This document shows, piece by piece, positions 1 through 4,491 of a stretch of DNA of 8,398 bases. This stretch comes from Pseudomonadota bacterium (GTDB lineage: Bacteria > Pseudomonadota > Alphaproteobacteria > Rhizobiales > Xanthobacteraceae), in contig JAEWHY010000258.1 in assembly GCA_023387555.1 (NCBI GenBank), forward strand, positions 1 to 8,398, in the 5' to 3' direction. The translations under genes were made by a program, and so were the position numbers. Within the stretch, counting starts at the first letter, position 1. Each line of letters starts with the position of its first letter. The notes under the pieces were generated by a model. It saw nothing but the letters and a program-made list of their open reading frames with translations, did no database searches and was not told the origin of the DNA.

Positions 1-184
1 GCATGACCCTCACCGTTGGAAAGCGCCAGCGATAGGCATTGGCGACGCCGATGGCTTCATCGAGGCTCTGCCGACTCGCCAATGCAATCCAACGAGCATC
101 ACCCGAGAGCGTGAAGGAATTGGCCCGAGCCGATGAGGTGACGGCACAGATGGCAATGGCAGCGGCAATGGAAAGAAGGCGCAT
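1..184 (-). CDS. Secreted or periplasmic protein, 5' end only (SPOR-like?)
   Basis: The first 61 codons are visible and the gene runs off the left edge without a stop. The start is supported by a GGGGGA ribosome binding site 4 nt upstream. Residues 1-21 look like a classical Sec signal peptide: MRLL, then an Ala/Ile-rich hydrophobic core, then a likely cleavage site after SSARA. The mature part begins NSFTLSGDARWIALASR and continues with a helix-like segment (QSLDEAIGVANAY) and a strand-like segment (FPTVRVM). That strand-helix-strand pattern, opening with W-I-A-L-A-S, resembles the start of SPOR-type peptidoglycan-binding repeats, but too little is visible to assign a family. Export is well supported; the function is not known. 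Confidence 0.7.
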   Translation of the reverse strand, partial: MRLLSIAAAIAICAVTSSARANSFTLSGDARWIALASRQSLDEAIGVANAYRWRFPTVRVM

Positions 185-204
185 AATATCCCCCGACAGC
201 CGCC

Positions 205-233
205 ACTCAGCCGCCCCGCCCCCTTTCTGTCAA
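205..233 (-). promoter_or_regulatory. Possible promoter of the secreted-protein gene
   Basis: A perfect minus-strand TTGACA (233-228) lies 43 bases upstream of the start codon at 184. The hexamer 17 bases downstream (CTGAGT) matches a -10 box poorly, so this is a weak call based on the -35 box and position alone. Confidence 0.2.
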
Positions 234-250
234 CATGGACTTCCGCAGAT

Positions 251-278
251 GCCGCATCCCGTTGATGCACGATGCGGC
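251..278. repeat. Perfect 8-bp inverted repeat in the divergent intergenic region
   Basis: GCCGCATC (251-258) and GATGCGGC (271-278) form a perfect 8-bp palindrome with a 12-base spacer. It lies in the 207-base gap (185-391) between the leftward secreted-protein gene and the rightward PhnA-domain gene. It could be an operator or a hairpin; nothing in the sequence decides which. Further right in the same gap, ATGCC/GGCAT/ATGCC blocks (338-342, 352-356, 362-366) form smaller inverted repeats just upstream of the PhnA-domain gene. I see no convincing gene in this gap. Confidence 0.4.
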
Positions 279-391
279 CCTATTGCTGTGAGGCCATTGA
301 AGAAGCCCGGATTGGACAAGGTATCACCCCAGGGTCTATGCCCTCCGGGACGGCATAAGGCATGCCAGAGTCATATTCAGGAGATCGAAAA

Positions 392-613
392 ATGAGCGAC
401 TTGGTTGTGAGGGACAGCAACGGGGCCGTCCTGAACGAGGGCGATACCGTGCAGGTCATCAAGGACCTGAAGGTGAAGGGCTCCTCCACCACTCTCAAAC
501 GGGGCACCGTGTTCAAGAACATCCACCTGACGGACGATCCCGGCGAGATCGAGTGCCGGTCGGCCCAGATCAAGGGGCTGGTGCTCAAGACCGAGTTCGT
601 GAAGAAGGCCTGA
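392..613 (+). CDS. PhnA/YjdM C-terminal domain protein, 73 aa
   Basis: The 73-residue protein begins MSDLVVRDSNG and contains the PhnA-domain signatures GDTVQVIKDLKVKGSS, LKRGT and IKGLVLKTEFVKKA. The start at 392 is chosen because AGGAG (379-383) lies 8 bases upstream. An in-frame ATG at 362 has no such site and would add ten residues unlike the family. E. coli PhnA (YjdM) is about 110 aa with an N-terminal zinc ribbon. Here only the C-terminal SH3-like domain is present, which is a common short form in alphaproteobacteria. Despite the family's alkylphosphonate name, no biochemical role in phosphonate breakdown is established, and no phn genes lie nearby. The gene stands alone and converges on slyX. 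Confidence 0.88.
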   Translation: MSDLVVRDSNGAVLNEGDTVQVIKDLKVKGSSTTLKRGTVFKNIHLTDDPGEIECRSAQIKGLVLKTEFVKKA

Positions 614-614
614 C

Positions 615-660
615 GGCTTCAGGGGGAAGCCATCCCGGACAGCGCGAGCGAAGCCGGGAT
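615..660. terminator. Tandem hairpins between convergent genes
   Basis: Two stem-loops lie in the 70-base gap between the stops of the PhnA-domain gene and slyX. The first is GGCTTC (615-620) with GAAGCC (626-631), a perfect 6-bp stem with a 5-base loop starting 2 bases after the stop codon. The second is ATCCCGG (632-638) with CCGGGAT (654-660), a perfect 7-bp stem. Another GAAGCC (650-655) gives an alternative pairing with the first arm. No T-run follows on either strand, so intrinsic termination is not certain. The second hairpin resembles palindromes dispersed in intergenic DNA of related bacteria. Confidence 0.5.
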
Positions 661-683
661 CGCTCTCCGAGCAGACGCCCCCA

Positions 684-899
684 TCAATAATGCGGCGGCG
701 GAGGCTCGGGGGTGCGGGGTCCGGCGGAGATATCCTCGACCTCCTGGACCCGGTCCAGCAATTCATTGAGCTGGCGTCTCAGCGCATCGATCTTCTTCCA
801 TTGATCGATGACGGTCTGGTTCAGGTCCTCGATGACCTGATCCTGATAGGCGACGCGCACCTCCAGGGCCTCCAGACGGGCGTTGTCTGCGTCATTCAT
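684..899 (-). CDS. slyX: SlyX family protein
   Basis: This 71-residue acidic helical protein matches the SlyX family in length (about 70 aa) and layout. A heptad-patterned coiled coil spans roughly residues 5-55 (LEALEVRVAYQDQVIEDLN, then LRRQLNELLDRV), followed by a proline-rich tail ending in the family's hallmark PPPHY. The function of SlyX is unknown; the coiled coil suggests oligomerisation. The start codon lies inside the end of trhO: the two genes share 8 bases (ATGAATGA), and slyX has only a weak ribosome binding site. Its translation is therefore probably coupled to that of trhO. Confidence 0.9.
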   Translation of the reverse strand: MNDADNARLEALEVRVAYQDQVIEDLNQTVIDQWKKIDALRRQLNELLDRVQEVEDISAGPRTPEPPPPHY

Positions 900-1650
900 C
901 GGTCAACAGGCTCCTGTCTTCCGGACGCTCCACCAGCCCGTGCCCGAGGGAGACGCGCTCGTCGAACACGAAGCAGCCGCCGTTCCAGCGGCTCTCCGTT
1001 TCCGGCACATCCTCCAGATATTGCAGGATGCCGCCCTTCAGGTGATAGACCTCCTCGAAGCCCTGGCTCAGCATGTAGGAGCTGGCCTTCTCGCAGCGGA
1101 TGCCGCCGGTGCAGAACATCGCGATCCTGCGATGCTTGCCGGGATCGAGTTCGCGCGCGGTGTAATCGCGAAACTCGCTGAAGCGCGACAGCTTCGGATT
1201 CACGGCGCCTTCGAAGGTGCCCATTTCGACTTCGAAATCGTTGCGGGTGTCGATGACCAGCGTCTCCTCGTCCGCGATCAGCGCGTTCCAGTCGGCGGCG
1301 TCGACATAGGTGCCGACCGCCTTCGTCGGATCGCCTGCGCGATCTCCGAGCGTGACGATCTCCTTCTTCAGCCGCACCTTCATGCGCTTGAACGGCATGA
1401 CAGGCGCGGTGGAATATTTCAGTTCGAGATTGTCGAGCCGCCCGCCGAACAGCGCGCCGCCACACAGTTCCGCGATCAGCGCATCGATGGCGTCATCGGT
1501 GCCGGCCACCGTGCCGTTGATGCCTTCATGCGCCAGCAGGATCGTCCCCTTGATGGCGAGGCGATCGCACAGCGTGCGAAGCGGCTCGCGCAGTTCACGG
1601 AAATCCGGCAGCGATACGAATTGATAGAGAGCGGCGACTTTCAGGGGCAT
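892..1650 (-). CDS. trhO: tRNA uridine-34 hydroxylase, rhodanese family (TrhO/YceA)
   Basis: The 252-residue protein belongs to the TrhO (YceA) family, which uses oxygen to convert U34 in certain tRNA anticodons to 5-hydroxyuridine in the cytosol. The N-terminal half carries the family signature (ALYQFVSLPDF near residues 7-17, GTILLAHEGINGTVAG near 35-50). The rhodanese domain covers about residues 110-220, with LVIDTRNDFE (131-140), the active-site loop CTGGIRCEKAS starting at the presumed catalytic Cys180, and YHLKGGILQYLE (202-212). It ends soon after CFVFDERVSLGHGL, so it lacks the Cys-rich C-terminal extension of the roughly 350-aa E. coli enzyme. The start at 1650 fits the family N terminus; an in-frame ATG at 1719 would add 23 unrelated residues. 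No clear ribosome binding site precedes 1650, and the 72 bases upstream, as far as the proteinase stop codon, show no strong promoter. It overlaps slyX. Confidence 0.92.
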   Translation of the reverse strand: MPLKVAALYQFVSLPDFRELREPLRTLCDRLAIKGTILLAHEGINGTVAGTDDAIDALIAELCGGALFGGRLDNLELKYSTAPVMPFKRMKVRLKKEIVTLGDRAGDPTKAVGTYVDAADWNALIADEETLVIDTRNDFEVEMGTFEGAVNPKLSRFSEFRDYTARELDPGKHRRIAMFCTGGIRCEKASSYMLSQGFEEVYHLKGGILQYLEDVPETESRWNGGCFVFDERVSLGHGLVERPEDRSLLTDE

Positions 1651-1722
1651 AATGGGTTGGCGGCCAATAGGGAGTGGAGCTGATAGATAAATGCAGCAAG
1701 GCATCGCCCATTTACGCAAGAG

Positions 1723-2652
1723 CTAACCAACCGGCGCTTGAACTAGTTGCATATGCATTTGCTGCACAAACGCACGACCTTCGTGGTTTTCGATGATTTT
1801 GTAAGCCGCTGTGGCCTGCAAAGTTATAATGCACGCGTGATGCACCGTTAGGATAAGATCTTGCAATTCGTTGTCTTGCTCAAGCTCTATTACTTTGTCA
1901 CCAAAGATCCTTTTAGCCTCGGCCAAGGCGATATGCCGCCCGTGCGTTATTGTGGTTTTCTTCTCGGTAAGGTGGTCAATAATCTTGGCGATCTTCCTCG
2001 CGGCATTAGCTTCTCCCGCAAACATATTCGCCTTCAAGAAGCGCGTTGCCATTTGCTTAGACCATCGGAGTGCGTTCTCGCACTCAGTCACAAATCCGGG
2101 ATTAATTTTCCTTAGAATCGGTTCCCATAGTAGCGCAGTCGAATTGTCTTTCTTAATTTCTGCCCGAATGCGTTCAAACTCTTGAAGCAGACCTGTTGCC
2201 GCCATCGAACCAAATTGCGGATCAATCGGGCCAATGCTTGATTCCTTGCCCATGATTATTTTGTTGCAGGCAAGCGCGATAATTGTGCCTCCTGACATCG
2301 CGATTTGGGGTACGAACGCGCGGATATCGTTGCCAAACATTGAGTGGAGGTAGTCCACCAATGATTCGGTTGCGGCCATATCGCCGCCCGGCGTGTGAAG
2401 GATAAGATCGAGTCCTTTTGTTCGATCCAAGCCGTAGATTACTGACATAAACCCATTCTTATCCGCATCGGAAATCCCGAGCGAGATAGCTGGCTCTCTC
2501 TGAAGTTGCGGCTTTTGGAGCCACCCAGAGTAATAAAGGATGGTATTACGGTCAGTGTGTTCGCTCAGTCGGCGAAGATATCGCCGACGAATTACGTCGT
2601 GAACACTGCCTGCAGCTTTGGTCTCATTGAGAAGATCATTCCAAGCTGGCAT
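1723..2652 (-). CDS. SDH-family Clp-fold serine proteinase (SDH_sah)
   Basis: This 309-residue protein has the ClpP/SppA-like crotonase fold signatures of the serine dehydrogenase proteinase (SDH_sah) family. They are LDLILHTPGGD (81-91), the loop that shapes the oxyanion region, then AMSGGTIIALACNKIIMG (118-135) with presumed nucleophile Ser120, then SSIGPIDPQFG (138-148). The last segment sits where ClpP carries its catalytic His, but here the residue is Asp144. The second catalytic residue is therefore not assignable by eye. The C-terminal part (about 190-300) is helical. There is no signal peptide or convincing membrane segment, so the protein is probably cytosolic. Substrates are unknown. 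The start at 2652 has a strong GGGGGGAG site 3 bases upstream. The gene is clearly AT-richer than its neighbours and lies 30 bases behind a small ORF, probably in one transcript. This looks like acquired DNA. Confidence 0.88.
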   Translation of the reverse strand: MPAWNDLLNETKAAGSVHDVIRRRYLRRLSEHTDRNTILYYSGWLQKPQLQREPAISLGISDADKNGFMSVIYGLDRTKGLDLILHTPGGDMAATESLVDYLHSMFGNDIRAFVPQIAMSGGTIIALACNKIIMGKESSIGPIDPQFGSMAATGLLQEFERIRAEIKKDNSTALLWEPILRKINPGFVTECENALRWSKQMATRFLKANMFAGEANAARKIAKIIDHLTEKKTTITHGRHIALAEAKRIFGDKVIELEQDNELQDLILTVHHACIITLQATAAYKIIENHEGRAFVQQMHMQLVQAPVG

Positions 2653-2660
2653 TTGCTCCC

Positions 2661-2677
2661 CCCGGACAACGTCCGGG
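2661..2677 (-). promoter_or_regulatory. Intercistronic hairpin abutting the proteinase ribosome binding site
   Basis: CCCGGAC (2661-2667) and GTCCGGG (2671-2677) form a perfect 7-bp GC-rich stem with a 3-base loop, in the 30-base gap between the small upstream ORF and the proteinase gene. In the minus-strand transcript the 3' arm runs straight into the GGGGGGAG Shine-Dalgarno stretch, which is 3 bases from the AUG. It could limit ribosome access, or protect or process the mRNA. No U-run follows, so it is unlikely to be a terminator. Confidence 0.5.
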
Positions 2678-2682
2678 TGGTG

Positions 2683-2916
2683 CTAATCGGAATTGCACGC
2701 CGGACGACTGGTAACGTAGAACCTTGTTGATTCCTGTTCCAGTGCAGCCATCTGTCTCATCAACGTGCGAAGTGCACTGCGGTCGTCGGTCTCTATCAAG
2801 CCGGATAAATCACGCTCGAGGCGCGAACTATCAGCCTTAACCGCTTGAATTTCCTTCTTTTTTCTTTTCATCGCGGCCATCCTTCCTAAAGTCGTCACTC
2901 CCATCCGCAAACACAT
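2683..2916 (-). CDS. Small basic helical protein of unknown function
   Basis: I do not recognise this 77-residue protein. After a short N-terminal stretch it has a strongly basic patch (MKRKKKEIQAVK, about residues 16-27), then a charged helical region with coiled-coil character (about 28-63: SSRLERDLSGLIE, LRTLMRQMAALEQE), then a short tail. There is no signal peptide or membrane segment. The start at 2916 has GAGGGAG 5 bases upstream. A second good possibility is the ATG at 2871, 9 bases after AGGAAGG, which would give a 62-residue protein beginning MKRKKKEI. It lies 30 bases upstream of the proteinase gene, on the same strand and with similar AT-richer composition, so the two probably form an operon. 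It may be a partner, adaptor or substrate of the proteinase, or a DNA-binding regulator; this is inference from position and charge only. Confidence 0.55.
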   Translation of the reverse strand: MCLRMGVTTLGRMAAMKRKKKEIQAVKADSSRLERDLSGLIETDDRSALRTLMRQMAALEQESTRFYVTSRPACNSD

Positions 2917-2928
2917 ATTTGCTCCCTC

Positions 2929-2956
2929 TTGACGTATTCGGCAATATGTTTATATT
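2929..2956 (+). promoter_or_regulatory. Sigma70-like promoter facing right
   Basis: TTGACG (2929-2934) and TATATT (2951-2956) are separated by 16 bases, a near-consensus housekeeping promoter on the plus strand. It would start transcription near 2963, away from the small-ORF/proteinase unit and into the hairpin-rich region. It lies just upstream of the small ORF's ribosome binding site, so the two directions could interfere. The AT-rich stretch may also hold the minus-strand promoter of the operon, but no minus-strand hexamer pair stands out. Confidence 0.4.
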
Positions 2957-2984
2957 CCTATTCATCTCATCCACCGAGGGCGTT

Positions 2985-3001
2985 GTCATGAGACGTCATG
3001 A
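2985..3001. repeat. Tandem GTCATGA repeat (operator-like)
   Basis: GTCATGA occurs at 2985-2991 and again at 2995-3001, a 10-base period of about one helical turn. Each copy contains the self-complementary TCATGA. The pair lies between the AT-rich cassette and the GC-rich hairpin array, about 20-40 bases downstream of the predicted rightward start site. It could be a binding site for a dimeric regulator; no regulator is identified. Confidence 0.35.
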
Positions 3002-3013
3002 AAGCGGGATGGG

Positions 3014-3163
3014 ATGCGGCGCCTGCGGGCGGGGCTCGTAACCCCGCACTCGGGCGGCGCCGGGGCTCCGCCCGGGGTCACTAGGGACCCCTGCCAGGAG
3101 CTGGCTGACGCCATGCGCAGCTTTCGGCGCATGGAGGCAAAGCGCGGCCCGGCGCCGAGATGA
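3014..3163 (+). CDS. Doubtful 49-codon ORF downstream of the rightward promoter
   Basis: The frame encodes 49 residues starting MRRLRAGLVTP and ending in a plausible charged helix (CQELADAMRSFRRMEAKRG). It lies about 50 bases downstream of the predicted start site of the rightward promoter. There is no good ribosome binding site, the first half is low-complexity Gly/Pro/Ala, and the DNA is packed with palindromes that could equally be a structured RNA. It may be a real micro-protein, the remnant of a gene broken by insertion, or chance. I do not recognise a family. Confidence 0.2.
   Translation: MRRLRAGLVTPHSGGAGAPPGVTRDPCQELADAMRSFRRMEAKRGPAPR
3029..3134. repeat. Run of four consecutive perfect hairpins
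   Basis: Four perfect inverted repeats follow one another: GCGGGG/CCCCGC (3029-3034, 3042-3047), GGGGTC/GACCCC (3074-3079, 3086-3091), GCCAG/CTGGC (3093-3097, 3101-3105) and CCATGCGC/GCGCATGG (3111-3118, 3127-3134). All have loops of 3-8 bases. The last, with 8 bp, is the strongest. Such a chain fits a structured RNA or a mosaic of repeat elements; GC-richness alone makes short stems common, so the 5-6 bp ones carry less weight. Confidence 0.5.
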
Positions 3164-3183
3164 GAACGCCGCTCAGGACAAGT

Positions 3184-3208
3184 CCCAGACTGCGCAAGCT
3201 TGTCTGGG
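3184..3208. repeat. Perfect 7-bp inverted repeat, possible terminator
   Basis: CCCAGAC (3184-3190) pairs with GTCTGGG (3202-3208) around an 11-base loop. It lies 21 bases after the stop of the doubtful 49-codon ORF. There is no T-run, so a terminator role is only a possibility. Confidence 0.4.
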
Positions 3209-3287
3209 GCGGCGCGCCGAGAGGCGGCCGCGCGACGCTGAGTCGGGCGGCACCAAGGACTGGCCTGCGCCTCCCGGCGCGCCGTCC

Positions 3288-3366
3288 CCCTCCCCTTGCG
3301 GGAGGGCCCCGAAGGTCGAGGCGTACCCGGCGCCTTTCAAACAACACGGGCGACGATGCTCGCCCG
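3288..3366. repeat. Cluster of hairpins, probably a dispersed intergenic repeat
   Basis: CCCTCCC (3288-3294) pairs with GGGAGGG (3300-3306) around CTTGC. AGGCG (3319-3323) pairs with CGCCT (3331-3335). CGGGCGA (3347-3353) pairs with TCGCCCG (3360-3366). The arrangement, with a CCCTCCCC-TTGCG-GGAGGG hairpin followed by CGAGGCGTAC, resembles repeats I associate with intergenic DNA in Bradyrhizobium relatives; this comes from memory, not from a comparison. Confidence 0.45.
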
Positions 3367-3418
3367 GCTTCCAAGCGGCACCCCCTCCCTGAGGACAAGG
3401 CACGTGCGATCGTCTATC

Positions 3419-3530
3419 CCGTCATCCTGAGGTGCGAGCGAAGCGAGCCTCGAAGGATGAACGGCGTCCAATGATCCGGGCCGTCGTCCTTCGAGGCTCG
3501 CTGCTGCGCGCCGGCACCTCAGGATGACGG
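3419..3530. repeat. Long imperfect inverted repeat (REP-like palindrome)
   Basis: The left arm (3419-3465) and right arm (3480-3530) are inverted copies. The outer 17 bases (CCGTCATCCTGAGGTGC) and an inner 16 bases (AGCGAGCCTCGAAGGA) match exactly. They are separated by a divergent 6- versus 11-base segment, and the inner ends differ slightly. The 14-base centre could be the loop of a hairpin with roughly 40 bp of stem. Elements with CATCCTGAGG and CCTCGAAGGATGA cores are typical dispersed palindromes in this bacterial group (recalled, not searched). It ends 33 bases before the exporter start codon, so it occupies the place where that gene's promoter would be expected. Confidence 0.75.
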
Positions 3531-3563
3531 AACAAAGTTTGGCAGGCGGTCCGACAAGCTCAC

Positions 3564-4481
3564 ATGACTGACGACACGGTTCCTTCCGACAAGATTGCGG
3601 CACGCACAAAAGTCATCGCCGGACGCACCGCGACGCTGATCGGCTTCGGCGCGGTGCTGCTCTGGGGCACGCTCGCGACGCTGACCACGCTGAAGGGCGG
3701 CGATATCCCGCCGTTCCAGTCGACCGCGATCACCTTCGCATTCGGCGGCGCGACGATCGCGGCTTACGCCATCGCGACCGGCCGGACGCTGGCCATGGTG
3801 CCGACGCTGCCATCGTTCCTCCTCGGCATCTACGGGCTGTTCGTGTTCCATGTGCTCTATTTCGCCGCGCTGAAATTCGCGCCGCCGGCGGAAGCGGGGC
3901 TGATCGCCTCGCTCTGGGCGCTGCTCACCGTGCTGCTCTCCGGCTTTCTTCCCGGCGTGACGCTCAGCTATCGGCATGTCGTCGGCGCACTGATGGGCTT
4001 CACGGCCGCGGCTTTGCTGGTGTGGGACAAGCTCGGCGCATCGACCGGCCATCCCGACGCGCTGCTCGGCTTCAGCTTCGCTTTCGCCAGCGCCGTGGTG
4101 TGGGCGACCTATTCGGTGATGTCGCGGCTGATCGCGGCGGTAGCGAGCGAGAGCGTCGCGCCCGCGTGTTTCGCTACCGCGGCGCTGGCGCTGCTCTGCA
4201 ACGTGATGTTCGAGGGCTGGGTGGCGCCCTCCGCCGCGCAATGGATCGCGATGGCATTCCTCGGGCTCGGACCGATCGGCGCGGCCTTCATGCTGTGGGA
4301 CATCGGCATGAAGCACGGCAACGTCGCCTTCCTCGGCGTGCTCGGTTACGCCTCGCCGGTGATTTCGACGACGCTGCTGATCCTGCTCGGCTTCGCCGCG
4401 CCGACCTGGGTGTTGCTGGTTTCGGTGACGCTGATCGTGCTGGCGGCACGGCTTGCTGCCCCGCGCCGGCGTAAATCATGA
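3564..4481 (+). CDS. DMT-superfamily EamA transporter, YddG-like
   Basis: The 305-residue inner-membrane protein has about ten hydrophobic segments (near 24-42, 54-72, 83-102, 109-129, 138-154, 168-188, 198-216, 227-246, 253-274, 281-298) arranged as two EamA repeats, the standard layout of drug/metabolite transporters. LLWGT (32-36), APPAEAGLIASLWAL (106-120) and the late motif LWDIGMKHGN (244-253) followed by GYASPVIST resemble the aromatic amino acid exporter YddG and its relatives. Export of amino acids or similar metabolites is likely, but the substrate cannot be read from sequence. The C terminus is basic (PRRRKS), fitting the positive-inside rule. The ATG at 3564 has no clear ribosome binding site, and the long inverted repeat lies just upstream. 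The gene converges on cheR with 10 bases between stop codons and no terminator. Confidence 0.88.
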   Translation: MTDDTVPSDKIAARTKVIAGRTATLIGFGAVLLWGTLATLTTLKGGDIPPFQSTAITFAFGGATIAAYAIATGRTLAMVPTLPSFLLGIYGLFVFHVLYFAALKFAPPAEAGLIASLWALLTVLLSGFLPGVTLSYRHVVGALMGFTAAALLVWDKLGASTGHPDALLGFSFAFASAVVWATYSVMSRLIAAVASESVAPACFATAALALLCNVMFEGWVAPSAAQWIAMAFLGLGPIGAAFMLWDIGMKHGNVAFLGVLGYASPVISTTLLILLGFAAPTWVLLVSVTLIVLAARLAAPRRRKS

Positions 4482-4491
4482 GGCGTGACGC

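Larger units (their letters stand above)
1723..2990 (-). other. AT-richer two-gene cassette, probably acquired
   Basis: Base composition falls sharply here. Some 60-base stretches near 2101-2160 are only about 35% GC and others near 1921 are about 53%, against roughly 65-70% in the che operon and the hairpin region to the right. The stretch holds the proteinase gene, the small ORF and their AT-rich upstream DNA. No integrase, transposase, tRNA gene or matching end repeats are visible, so the boundaries are approximate. Confidence 0.45.
2917..3563. other. Gene-poor, palindrome-rich intergenic region
   Basis: This stretch of almost 650 bases between the small ORF and the EamA exporter holds no convincing conserved gene. 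It has a rightward promoter candidate, a tandem 7-mer, at least eight short perfect hairpins between 3029 and 3366, and a long imperfect inverted repeat at 3419-3530. From about 3010 the DNA is very GC-rich. The open frames of 70-105 codons on both strands look like by-products of high GC, with low-complexity Pro/Arg/Gly-rich translations. Confidence 0.6.

Noticed and set aside
236..292. 18-codon plus-strand frame in the first intergenic gap
   Set aside because: Too short, with no ribosome binding site or recognisable feature.
377..766. 129-codon minus-strand frame across the PhnA-domain gene
   Set aside because: It covers the antisense of a recognised gene plus terminator hairpins, with no family resemblance.
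883..1683. 266-codon plus-strand frame opposite trhO
   Set aside because: It mirrors trhO codons on the other strand in GC-rich DNA; trhO carries clear family motifs and this frame has none.
1747..1757. Palindrome TGCATATGCA near the 3' end of the proteinase gene
   Set aside because: It lies within coding sequence for QQMHMQL and has no partner sites, so chance is the simplest explanation.
1723..3530. CRISPR array, tRNA or integrase-based island
   Set aside because: I searched by eye for regularly spaced direct repeats, a cloverleaf or tyrosine-recombinase motifs around the AT-rich cassette and saw none; no matching end repeats were found either.
3081..3609. Overlapping frames of 76-105 codons on both strands
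   Set aside because: They run through palindromes, have low-complexity Gly/Pro/Arg translations and conflict with one another; they are better explained as translated repeat DNA.
3519..4316. 265-codon minus-strand frame opposite the EamA exporter
   Set aside because: Its translation is Arg/Glu/His-rich low complexity, typical of antisense to a GC-rich membrane protein gene.
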